Source: Priapulus caudatus (taxonomy: Eukaryota > Priapulida > Priapulimorpha > Priapulimorphida > Priapulidae). From it: a stretch of 35,124 nucleotides of DNA. This document shows, in pieces, positions 8,397 through 18,311 of this stretch. The stretch lies in contig NW_014578618.1 of the NCBI RefSeq assembly GCF_000485595.1, forward strand, positions 29,734-64,857. The letters run 5' to 3'. A program made the position numbers and the translations under genes. The notes under the pieces are model-generated. The model searched no databases. It had not been told where the DNA came from and saw nothing but the letters and a program-made list of their open reading frames with translations. The first letter of the stretch is position 1; each line of letters begins with the position of its first letter.

Positions 8397-11300
8397 GTAA
8401 GTGTTTTCTTCGGCGTCGGCAGTGCCGAGAAATTTCTAGATGTCGACAATATGTTTGCTGCAGTGGTGCGAAGCTAGGTGTTTATAGATGTTCGGTGTTC
8501 GTAGTTTGTATGCAGATAGTGAACATTTAGAGAATGGACTGTCAGTGTTAGGATCGGTGGCACCTTTTCTGCAGTTTTTTTTAACTACATGTAATCATTG
8601 TTATAGATTATAGAATACAGTAGCATTATTAATTAGATATTATTTGCAAAATGTTATTTGTGTAACTCTTCAGTTGAGATGGTGGACAACTATGCATGCA
8701 AAGGGCTTGACAAGCTGGAAGAGTCGGCCCCTGCCATTAAGAAACAGCCGAATGAGGTAGGTGACACTCGGCATTTAGCTTAACCTCCCGGTCAGTTCTT
8801 CATAGTAAGATTATCCAAGATGCATCTATGTACATAAATGCTGTACATTATTATATCCACAATGTTTTTATGAGGCTGGAATAGTGGTTCATTGTAGCAG
8901 ATTCCTATTCCACATACTGGGTTGCCCACATTATATAGCACAGGCTGGCACCCAAGGACCCACTATTTATTACAACGTTGTACTTTACTCTTAATAAATA
9001 TACTCCATTGAAGAGCACGTATTGATTTGGTTCATGTTTGTGTTACAGCTTGCTGAAGATACTAAGCGCATCTATAACAGCACCGTCACCGCCCCCATCG
9101 CTGAAGCGAAGAAATACGGAAGCGACAAGGTATTCACAAATTTCATCTGTGTTCCGGCCAAAAACCGATGGTCAGAAGTGTTTGCGAATGTGAGTTTTTT
9201 TTACCGTTTAACAGTGTTAGTAATTTTGCTTCCATTTATTTCCATGTTAAGGTGGCTGCTACAAGGAATTACAGCATTGAGAAGGTGGAAGGTGTCCGAA
9301 TTTACAGGTATTTAATCAATATTATGCAAAATGTACAATTTGTGTGTAAATATGATGTAAACCATGGTATGAATTCACTGTTATATAGCCTATTGATATT
9401 GCGAATTTCAAAATTTTAATGTAGCTTCAATAACATCGTAACTATCTGTAGGAAAACTCTTTGACAAATGCATACCCTTCTTAGGAAAATATTCTCCTTT
9501 GAGAAAAGGTATTCATCAGTAGATGCAGCATGTGTACCCATCTACGATGCTATATAAAGTGTTGCGCTTAGTCACAGTCTAGTACACTCTAGTAACGCGC
9601 TGGGTTGTACATGTTGTTGGCAGCTATGATAAGCTGGATGCGGCCCTGCAAACCAAGTACGGCCACATGGTGATTGACGCGACGGACAAGGCTCTGACGA
9701 TCGCCGAAAACTACGTCGACTACTACCTTCCTTCATCGGCGGCGGAGGGCGAGGAGAGCGAGGGAGAGACTCCGGGTGAGTGTTATCACTCGCTGGTGCG
9801 CGCGCGTCCGTATGTGACACAGGCGTGTTTGTGTCTCGCCAACTGTTATCGCACGCACGTAGCTGGCTGGATTGATGGGTCGCAAATAGTAAATACGCAC
9901 TCTTAATCCATGCAGCGCCCGTGTGTGACAGGTGTGGGTCTCGCCAACTGTTATCGGATGCACGTAGCTTGCTGGATTGCTGGGTCACAAATACACACTC
10001 TTAATCCAGGCAGCGCGCGTATTGACTCAAGATAGACGGGCGTGACACGCGAGAAGTTATTACGACCGAAAGAAATTACGGCGGCCATTTTCTCCTTGAA
10101 AATGTACTGGAAACGACTCGAGCTTTCGCTAGCAAATTGTGCGGCTTTCGTTGTTTCGGATTGGAACGACGACGTCTGTAGTTATTGCTTCAAATATCCA
10201 TGACAAAGGCTAATTTATATATTGAAATGATATATTATATATTTATATATATACAGTGAAACCCCGATTTTACGCACCCCGATTTAACGCGAATTCGAAT
10301 ATCGCGCATTGCGCATCTCAGCCGTTTTTCGGTGAGTTAAGCCGGCCTTAGGTCGGATTGCGATTGAATGCGATGCGACGCAACGCATTGCAACTCGTTG
10401 CACTGGTCAACATTTGGTCGGTTTATACGCTGATTTTCTTGAACCCCGATTTAGCGCGGCCCCGCTGTTTTTGCGATGACATTTTATGGACCTCAACGAT
10501 CGCGTTATAACGGGGCTACACTGTATATATATACATATAAATTTAATATTGACGTAGTCTGTTAGCACACGAGAGTAAAGGAGGTTTTCGCGTTGCGATC
10601 GGCAGGCAAGGCGAACGAGAACGCCGGACAGTTGAACCGCGCCGTCAACCTGACGAACAAGACGCGGCGTCGCATGTACGGTCACAGCATGAGGCAGCTG
10701 CACAACCTGCAGCTTCGCACGCGCGATGCCGTCGATCAGCTAACCAACACCATTAACCTGGTAAGCAGTGCAGCATGGTGATTGCCGCGCGTTAATGTAG
10801 CAGGGAATGTATGGAGAGGTGGTGGGTAGGTCGCGCGTTAATGCAGCAGGGAACGTGTGGTGTCAGAGGTTGTGAGGTTTCACCGTTTCATGGGGTTTGT
10901 TGCGTGTAGTTACAGAGCAGTTACAGGGCGTTTGTAAAGCTGCCATGGGCTATTACAGATGTAAGGCTTTATGGTTAGGAATCGATTTTAACTGTAAACT
11001 GTAACTGTAACTCTGAGGTTGAACTGGAAGCACTAGTCTTGAGCCTTTTATCATAGACATTATAATGCATAATATCAGAAGTAGATAATATGTAACCCTA
11101 TTATCCCCATTTATTATTTTTAACCCTATATTATTATTACTATTATTATTATTATTGTTATTAATAACCCTATTTCCTTATTATCTACTACTGATAATAT
11201 GTTTATATATAAACGGCATTCCTGTGTTCATGCACTGGCCTGTTACACGTCGCTGTGTTTCGTGGACTTGACCAACTCTTATTCTCATTCTGTAGATAAG

Positions 11301-14063
11301 CTACGCAAAGACGCTGGACAGCAACGTCAGGGACAACCTGGCAGTCGCACAGGATGGCGTCTGGAAGGCCTGGGAGGACATCACGACTGACCACGATGCT
11401 GCAGAGGGAGAGGGAGATGCTAATGCCGCCCCAAAGGTACTGCCAGCATTTCGCGAACGTTGCGATACGAGTAGCCGTCATCGTGGATTCTTTTAATGAT
11501 TTAGAGAAATATTTGGGTCAAAAGCCGCGTGCACGAACGATCGGATCGTTCGAAAACTGTAATGGTAGACGTGAGGAAATAATAGTTATTGATCACAGCC
11601 TCATTGCAACCGTACATGTCCGAAACCTTGGAACTTCTTCCTCCGATGTAACTGGAACTGTAAAGTATACCAGTAAAATTCCAGTACTAATCCAGCACTA
11701 GTCCAGTTAAACTTACATATATATTAATGGTAATTTATTTTACATAAATAATTGATTAATTTAATTAATTTAATAGTTGTAATTTATATGAATAATAATG
11801 GTGGTGATTTCAGACGGCTGAGCAGAAGGCTCTGCTGGTAGCGCGTAACGTGACGCGTCGTCTGCAGTCGACCTACGCGAGCGTGTCTGCCAGCATCGCA
11901 GACTCCGTACCCGCATCCGTTGCCAAGCAACTACAGGAAGCCCAGAAACGAATCGACGAACTGTACGGCCAATTCATGAAGGTAGGTTCGCCGCGCTCAC
12001 GGCTGTCAAATGTGTGTGTGGATTATTGGGGTATTGTGTGTCAAATGTCACTAATAAAACTAATAAATAACTAATAAGGGAAATGATAATAAAAAAATAT
12101 AAAATAATAATATAAAAGTAATAAGTCACTAATAAATGTGACTGTAACATTCACGGCTGTAATGTCAGTGAGTCATCTTACCCAATTTCAACTGCTCACG
12201 GCTGTCAAATGCATGCGTGGATTATTGGTGTATTGTGTGCTTAAGCCGTAAACCTGTGTTAGCAGTTTGTTAATTCTATAATATAAAGCAATGACGCCTG
12301 TCTTTAAAGGACATTTTCTGTTTCCCATTAATGGTTAAATTGGTTCTATTGAATAATTACTTGTCTATAAAGTCCTCTTTTTGTCATCTCCCTTGGGTGA
12401 TTGTTACATACAGGGTTGACTGTATTTGAAATGGATTTTTTAATTAATTAATTTCCCAATTTGTACAGTGACAAATCTTGACAGTTGTAGAAATTTTACA
12501 TTGGTATAGCCACCAATTGGTAATCCAATTAGTATCCCAATGGTATACCACCCGTTCTAACTGGTTAATTTTGTCAGAAACTTTCCCGTATATCGATTTG
12601 CCGTACTTGGGGAGTAAACTCTGGACATCATATCCCTGTTTGTTTGCTTATTTCTAGACAACCAACCTGTGGGACATGCCAGTGAATGTTCTTTCCTTGA
12701 CCAAGGAAAAGGTTGGGTATCTTGAGGAGACAACTTTGATGGTCTACGAGTTTCTACTCAGTCTTCCCGTTGTTAATTGGATGGTGAGTAGCACCTTGCT
12801 TGTTATTTAATTATATTAATTAAATAATATTATTTATGTGCTTGTGATGATGTACTTGACTGCATATATAACACTAATGGTCTTTCGTTTAACCGAGAGT
12901 CAGATGGATTTCAGTGTGCTGCTCAGATGACATTCTGTGGGGAGTGGACTATTAGATAATGACTGTTTTTTGTCTGATAACAAGATATGCCCACACATTG
13001 CAGCAAGTTTAAACTGAATCATGAACAGTACCAGCGTGAAATGATGTAGGGGCCCCGTGGTTACTGGCCACTCCTAGCCTTCCCTGCATGTAAATCCCAC
13101 TCCACCTACTCTTTTGGTGCATTCTCTGCCATTCTCTGCATCTCTAACGCGTTCTCTGATGTCTGCCTATAGGTCCTCCTGGAGAGACTAGATGGTGCAG
13201 ACATTCAAAGATGGCCGAACTACGCTGACTAACCTGCTTTTTGTTTCTGCTAGGTTCCCAGTTCAGCCTCCGGCAATGGAAGCAGTGAGCAGCAGCAAAC
13301 CGAGGAGTCGTCAGTTGCGACTGATAACTCGAAGTGACTAAGCTATCAGGCGCGCATGACGAACACAATAAATTTCAATTTCATCGCTAAATTCGACGTT
13401 GAGGACAGTAGCAACGCAGAGACGAGAGCTGCTGCTGCACCGTTTATTGCATGTAACTTTCAAATGCGCGCAGAACTATTCACTAAATAAGTCTGCCCTT
13501 ACGTCATCGATGTGCTAGATTTTCTATCATGTTTGAAATTTTGATTCGCGATTAACACGTCTTGTTAATTAACTGGTTTATCATTTAAAAAAACAAATGG
13601 ATACGTGTGTTACGCTAACGGTAATTCAGAACGGGCTACGAACAAAATAAAATCGTGTAGTTTTCCTGTTTCACATTGAATAATATTTTGTTATGGTTTC
13701 TATAATATTGTCGTTACGAATAAAAAGCACGATGTTTTCTATCCAGTACGATCTCGAGTTGTTTAGCAAGTTTACATTTTGTCTGCACGAACGGCGCGTA
13801 AAATATACAGACGGACACCACCGTGTTAAATTAACAACATCGCAGCACGATATCACGAGACAACGCGTCCATGTGGTTGGCAACCATGCACCGACACTCC
13901 CCACCTTGCTCCTCCGCCAGTTCCTCCCCGGTCACACGCGCACACACAAGGCTGACCAGTGTGTGGCTTTCTGCCCTCGCAGGTGCCAAACTTTGACGAC
14001 GGCAGTGGCATGGAGTTCGATGAGAAGGACATCATTGCTGACCTTGACGCGAACCAAGGCTAA
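8135..14063 (+). CDS. Perilipin (lipid-droplet coat protein), PLIN2-like, two alternative C-termini
   Basis: Complete gene with coding exons at 8135-8396, 8674-8756, 9049-9129, 9252-9307, 9624-9775, 10606-10760, 11296-11436, 11814-11981 and 12658-12783, then either 13254-13337 or 13983-14063. All junctions keep frame with GT-AG borders, giving about 435 or 434 residues; vertebrate PLIN2 is about 437. The N-terminal PAT region includes ACKGLDKLEES (residues about 95-105), nearly the vertebrate ACKGLDKLEEK. Next come a helical segment and the ENYVDYYLP motif, comparable to ELLVEQYLP of PLIN2. The C-terminal half (exons 7-10) matches the four-helix bundle, with VWKAWEDI like SWVEWKRS, ARNVTRRLQSTY like ARNLTQQLQTTC, and PVVNWM like PLNWLV. 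Perilipins coat neutral-lipid droplets and limit access of lipases. The orthology type within the family is inferred; the family itself is clear. Confidence 0.93.
8674..8756 (+). CDS. Perilipin exon 3
   Basis: Acceptor CTCTTCAG and donor GAG|GTAGGT. It encodes MVDNYACKGLDKLEESAPAI, the most diagnostic perilipin segment in the window. Phase 1 to phase 0. Confidence 0.93.
9049..9129 (+). CDS. Perilipin exon 4
   Basis: 81 nt, phase 0 at both ends, between TGTTACAG and AAG|GTATTC. It encodes LAEDTKRIYNSTVTAPIAEA and the following KKYGSDK, part of the amphipathic repeat region that binds the droplet surface in this family. Confidence 0.85.
9252..9307 (+). CDS. Perilipin exon 5 (short)
   Basis: 56 nt after acceptor ATGTTAAG, ending at ACAG|GTATTT in phase 2. 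It encodes VAATRNYSIEKVEGVRIY. Phase joins exons 4 and 6 exactly. A weaker alternative end, AAG|GTGGAA inside the exon, would break the phase with exon 6. Confidence 0.72.
9624..9775 (+). CDS. Perilipin exon 6
   Basis: Acceptor TTGGCAG and donor CCGG|GTGAGT. It encodes YDKLDAALQTKYGHMVIDAT and then ALTIAENYVDYYLP, the conserved stretch before the helical bundle, followed by an acidic linker. Phase 2 to phase 1. Confidence 0.9.
9812..10018. repeat. Two-copy imperfect tandem repeat, about 100-110 bp unit
   Basis: Two neighbouring copies in perilipin intron 6 share CTCGCCAACTGTTATCG, a CACGTAGCT-GGATT block and CACTCTTAATCCA. They create open frames on both strands that are not genes. Confidence 0.82.
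10254..10523. mobile_element. MITE with pogo/Tigger-like (mariner-type) ends
   Basis: The element begins CAGTGAAACCCCGATTTTA and ends with the inverted counterpart TTATAACGGGGCTACACTG. TA dinucleotides flank both sides (10252-10253, 10524-10525) within a TATATA context. Interior copies of CCCCGATTTA are also present. At 270 bp with no transposase frame it is non-autonomous. It lies in perilipin intron 6. Confidence 0.8.
10606..10760 (+). CDS. Perilipin exon 7
   Basis: Acceptor CGATCGGCAG and donor CTG|GTAAGC, phase 1 to phase 0. It encodes the first helices of the C-terminal bundle (NENAGQLNRAVNLTNKTRRR, then MRQLHNLQLRTRDAVDQL). Confidence 0.88.
11296..11436 (+). CDS. Perilipin exon 8
   Basis: Acceptor CATTCTGTAG and donor AAG|GTACTG, 47 codons in phase 0. 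Contains VAQDGVWKAWEDITTDHDA, comparable to the QDKLYLSWVEWKR helix of PLIN2, followed by an acidic Gly/Glu loop. Confidence 0.88.
11814..11981 (+). CDS. Perilipin exon 9
   Basis: Acceptor GTGATTTCAG and donor AAG|GTAGGT, 56 codons in phase 0. Contains LLVARNVTRRLQSTYASV, matching the ARNLTQQLQTT helix of vertebrate perilipins, then a long amphipathic helix. Confidence 0.92.
11990..12245. repeat. Pair of diverged direct repeats in perilipin intron 9
   Basis: Copies at about 11996-12052 and 12190-12243 share CTCACGGCTGTCAAATG, TGGATTATTGG and GTATTGTGTG. They are separated by AT-rich sequence. Non-coding. Confidence 0.75.
12658..12783 (+). CDS. Perilipin exon 10 (last shared exon)
   Basis: Acceptor TTATTTCTAG and donor ATG|GTGAGT, 42 codons in phase 0. 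Encodes LWDMPVNVLSLTKEKVGYLE and ends with LPVVNWM, the position of the PLNWLVGPF motif in vertebrate PLIN2. Confidence 0.9.
13254..13337 (+). CDS. Perilipin terminal exon, variant a
   Basis: Acceptor TTTGTTTCTGCTAG, phase 0. Encodes a 27-residue Ser/Glu/Gln-rich tail starting VPSSASGNGSS, with stop TGA at 13335-13337. A poly(A) signal AATAAA follows at 13367-13372, so this exon can end the transcript alone. Confidence 0.85.
   Translation, partial: VPSSASGNGSSEQQQTEESSVATDNSK
13367..13372 (+). terminator. Poly(A) signal for perilipin variant a
   Basis: Canonical AATAAA 30 bases after the variant-a stop codon, giving a very short 3' UTR. Confidence 0.75.
13983..14063 (+). CDS. Perilipin terminal exon, variant b
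   Basis: Acceptor TTTCTGCCCTCGCAG, phase 0. Encodes a 26-residue acidic tail (VPNFDDGSGMEFDEKDIIAD, then LDANQG) and TAA at 14061-14063. It starts with Val-Pro as variant a does. The following 1.2 kb would be its 3' UTR, with AATAAA at 14690 and 15292. Confidence 0.68.
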   Translation: MPNFDDGSGMEFDEKDIIADLDANQG

Positions 14064-15300
14064 GGTTGCCGCGACAACTAACCACAACGACATAACGAGG
14101 TGACCAGACACCGCCACTACGAGGTTACCCCGGTTCGGCTAACGTACATGGCTTTTAATCCTGCTTTATGTCTGTCAGTGATGGCAGTGGTGGGGGTAGC
14201 TTACACGCAGACAGCTCCTCATAACGTTTCCATATCACAGTTGTGCTGTGCTACACAATTTGAGGAAAAACTGGCAATTATGTTATATATATATATATAT
14301 ATATATAATTACACACACACATGTACGTATATATTTCACAAGTGATTAAACTGTGGCAATCAGGAGAAAATGTGGGGATTTTTTTTCAAATAGCTGTAGC
14401 ATATATTACAGTAATAGGCCACGAGGGGAAACACTTTATATACAGATAGCATATGCACGAAACGAAAACCCATAATTGCACTTTGATCCTTAGTAATGCA
14501 ATGTGCTGCTTTGATGACTACCATATAAAAGTGTCATTGCACACTGATCAAATACTTTAAAAATGCCAACCTAAGCACTTATAGTATTACAGAGCACATC
14601 GTTCTGCATCTAGAAATTAAGAAGATATTTTAAAAATCTATATCACACAGTGTCACAATAAGTGGCCTCCCTGGATTAGCATGATAGTGAATAAACTCTA
14701 GCGCCCATGCCAACTACGTTTTTATTATATTAACCGTTTTAACATAAGCAAGTTGCTTAAAACGTTCTTATTCGCTATTCAATTTTACTATTTTATATTC
14801 TGTAGAGATAATAACAAATTGATATAACCGATATGTAGTGAAGTGTTGAAAATACAAAATTCAGAATGTATAATTGTATTGCTGGCATTTGTTGATCTAG
14901 TCAAATATCACATAAGATTATTGAAATGGGTCCCATTGATATTTTAATAGTTGTACTGTTTAAATATTGTGTACACATGGATAGAATAATTTTAGATGAT
15001 TCAAAGAATAGGGATCTTGGCAAGTTTACTTGAACTGCTGTTATCAATACAAACCAAACAGTACTGCAGACATCTCTGCATGCACACACAGCCTTTCTCA
15101 TCTGTTGACAGTTCTTTCCATAACCAGTAATATGTTGCAATTAGTTGGTGCTAAAAATTATTTGGCTTTTAATCTTTGACGTTGAAACCTTTTAGTCTGA
15201 ATGTTTTTCTCAAAAACGTGTCGGCTTGTTTATGTTATTGTTTGCGGTACATACTCGTTATTGTAATTATTTGTATATTCAGAGTGAAAGGAATAAAAAG
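14064..15300 (+). other. Probable 3' UTR of perilipin variant b
   Basis: AT-rich sequence without a gene. It contains a (TA)n run near 14284-14307 and candidate poly(A) signals at 14690-14695 and 15292-15297. Which one is used cannot be told from sequence. Confidence 0.5.
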
Positions 15301-15355
15301 GTTAGACAAATACGGGCAAGAGTTCGAAGTTTTATATGAATGTTGATTTTTTATT
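15292..15355. terminator. Convergent poly(A) signals of the perilipin and adducin genes
   Basis: AATAAA on the plus strand at 15292-15297 and AATAAA on the minus strand at 15355-15350 face each other about 50 bp apart. They would close the perilipin b transcript and a long adducin 3' UTR. Confidence 0.45.
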
Positions 15356-15933
15356 CACACCGCACATAGATGGTTTGCTTGTTCACACAGCGCGTTTTTT
15401 TGACAATTTCCTTAATGACGACACTAATGATTTGACTCATGCTGCGATGCATGCTTAGTAAAAGTACGTGCATTCCAAAAAAACCGTTCGCCTTCGTATT
15501 TTTTTCTCTCCCACTCACGATTTCCGATTGTTCGGTGTGCAGCACCGACGTTGAGTACATTCACGTGTTAAAAGATTTTAACGTGCACTTTTAAGTCTGC
15601 GACCACGCCCGACATTACACGTGAATCTACGATCCAAAACCCTCGTACAACCTGCGCACACGTTCGCTCCTTCTTTTTAAGGAAATGCTTGTGGAAGCAT
15701 CACATCAAAAAAAAAAAACCGGCACATGTCGAGAACTGCTAGAACTGTCGGCAGTGTGCCGAAAGAGGGGGGAGGTGGCGTAGGCCTGGTGCACATGTAC
15801 GCGTCACACCGTAGCCCTGCAGAGAGAGGGAGAGCAGGCATCACCACTTTTCCCACGCCTTGGCTACGTCTCGATTAGCAGTTACCATAAGATTCCTAAT
15901 ATACAGAACTACATTCTACAGCAAGTATCATTT

Positions 15934-15984
<51 letters not shown>

Positions 15985-18203
15985 GCTGCATCCTAGTTAC
16001 CTCATCCTCTGCAATCATAACAAAATTATAAATCTAGCAGCTTAAAAACAAACAAGAAACAAACTTTTCGCTCTTCGGTTTCATTTCGTGTTTTCACTTC
16101 GATCGAGCTTTTTTTGTTTGAATTAAAAACATCTTCCAGAATACATGTACAGGTCTAAGAACGTCGTGAGACGCTTACGGCCAGAGTTACATCTACGACT
16201 CACACTAACCTAGGTCTTGCCCCATAAAAGCAAGAAATGTGCCTGCTTCGATTCTCGCATCATGCAAAGCGCACTTTTAAAGACCGGACACCAAATCACA
16301 TACACGTAATCAAGTATAGGGGGAGGGGGAAACGGGGTGGAGGGGGTAGCTTACGAAACCTTTGCTATGGCGAATGCGCTGCAGTAGTCGAACTAGAATA
16401 GATTTACATAAACACTTAATGGCGAGAGAGAAATTCACAACCGCATACTGACCCGACAAAGGGCTACTTCACATTTACCACTAGCCATGCAAATTCGAAA
16501 ACAAACTCGCGAAAGGACGGGGGACAAGGGGGGGGGGGTTTACGTGAAATGCATTTCTGAATACAACATGCAATTGCTTCCACTTTCATTGCACTACGAT
16601 AGTTGCCTAATAGCAGCAGACGGCATCGGCTGCCGACCGCGGCGCCATCTGATGGCGACTTAGATCAGTGAATGCTGCCCAACTTTTGCGCGAAGCAAAG
16701 GATTGACACGTGTGCCGACGGCAGAAATGCAATCAAGTTCTCCGCAGCAGTACACTCCGACTCGACGTTACAGATATAGAAAAGGAGAAAGCGACAGATC
16801 GACAGAACTACCTGAAAATGCATGCATCTATATACGGTAATATTCATACACCATCGTTTGCGCGCACAAACCTTTAAAATCTGGCTCCCTCATCATCGTC
16901 ATTATTAATATTATTATTATTATTATAAATTGTATTTGCAATATTAACTCACAACGTTTCTCTGCTACAGAATGTGCTTTGGAAATCTAAAAACTTGTGC
17001 ACAATCTCGTAGCAGAAACACAACCAAAAATTCAATAAAAAATACAGAAACATTCAACCTCATCCCTTCACACGGCGGCTTCACCATCTCTACACAACCC
17101 GATCCCTACCACCGCGTGGCAGTCTATACCCAAACCGGCGACACCTGGTGTAGAGGTGCTGAACTACTCTACACGCACAGACGCTGCCACGGCAACTACT
17201 AGCTCTCGGACGCACGCGTGGCATAACATAATACGCGATTACGACATCATGGCAACCGAGTAAACAACAGAGATGAGTCACGACGTCGACACCTACCGAT
17301 CCTCATCGAAAAAAAGCCGACGGACGGCCGCCGGGCGCACGAGCGCTCGCGCCCCGGCAGGCCGCCCGCCCCGCGCGAGAGATAAAGCAGTAAAAACGGA
17401 GGGTTAACCGCTTCGCGAATACGTAATACGTGTTTCTATTCCCGCCAGGACAGCATGTGCACAAGTGGAAGCATCCGTGCGAAATTGCACCGGGCGCACG
17501 CGCGACGGCGGCGAGAGGGGAAGGAGGAGGGAGGAGGGGAGAGACGGAGATAGCGAGATTTCTTGCGCGAGCGAGAGAGAGAAGCCGCTGTCCCAGCGGA
17601 TCGATGTCGCGCGTTTCAAAAAGACACCCAGTAAGCTATAGACGACAGTCGTTGAAGAAGCTGCGTTAATTAGCGGCGACGACGGCTAACGATCCCGTGC
17701 AGCCGGGCCGCAGCATCCCGCAGCCCTTGAACGAGCGAAACGACCTGCAACAGCGGAGAGACGGCGCGTGAACGAAGCGCGAGCGTGCGTACGTACGATC
17801 GTCGTGCGAGCGTGCGTACGTGCGATCGTCGTGCATTCTTGTATTACGATTGTATATCTTATATTATTATATATTATTGTTATTGTATTTCTTCTTATAC
17901 ATTCATGTTTTCGTCACAGGTGAAATTACAGGTGAACGATTTTTTTTTAGTGATGAGAGTAAATGTCGATCGAATACGGTTTACTGTGCATTTACAAGAG
18001 CATGCCATACATGTCTGCCTACTGCATGCTACTGTCTGCTATGTAACTTGCATTATGCAAGACGCAGCGTAAACGAAGTGCAAGCATCCAAAGGTGCGAT
18101 CGTCGCTCGATCTCAAAAACTCGTCCGGTGAAATCACACATTATCGGAGTAAAGGAGTAAAGAGAAGCATGCCGTACCTGACTGTGGACTGTCAGACAAT
18201 GGT
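15356..18203 (-). other. Probable adducin 3' UTR or downstream region
   Basis: No coding signal on either strand. It contains a (CAT)n array at about 15934-15984, a poly-G run near 16530 and a (TTA)n tract at about 16905-16925. About 17280-17700 is CpG-rich, and a perfect-but-one 27-bp tandem pair lies at 17779-17832. The nearest clear minus-strand AATAAA downstream of the adducin stop is at 15355, which would make a 2.8-kb 3' UTR; earlier non-canonical signals are possible. Confidence 0.4.
17779..17832. repeat. 27-bp tandem duplication
   Basis: Two adjacent 27-bp copies starting GCGAGCGTGCGTACGT and ending GATCGTCGT, differing at one base. CpG-rich. Confidence 0.92.
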
Positions 18204-18311
18204 CTACTCCTTATGCTTGTCCTTCTTCTTGCCTTTCAAGAACGAGGGTGTATGGAATCCCTTCTTCTTCTTCTTCTTCTCTTTAGAACCAGGTGTCTTG
18301 CTTGGCGAACT
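18204..18311 (-). CDS. Adducin terminal exon with MARCKS-related domain
   Basis: Acceptor CTTTCTGCTGCAG, phase 0, stop TAG at 18206-18204. Reads [10 protein letters not shown], then [19 protein letters not shown] and DKHKE. Human adducins end with KKKKKFRTPSFLKKSKKK, the calmodulin/PIP2-binding and PKC-regulated segment. The phospho-acceptor Ser in TPSF is kept, while the Arg three residues before it is His here. Confidence 0.93.
   Translation of the reverse strand, partial: SSPSKTPGSKEKKKKKKGFHTPSFLKGKKKDKHKE

Noticed and set aside
8150-8449. Antisense ORF opposite perilipin exon 2
   Set aside because: A shadow of the perilipin coding exon, which has splice and family support.
9572-9988. 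Antisense 138-residue ORF in perilipin
   Set aside because: It covers the reverse of exon 6 and a tandem intron repeat, and its internal repetition comes from that repeat.
15860-16045. Poly-Ser ORF
   Set aside because: It is produced by the CAT trinucleotide array.
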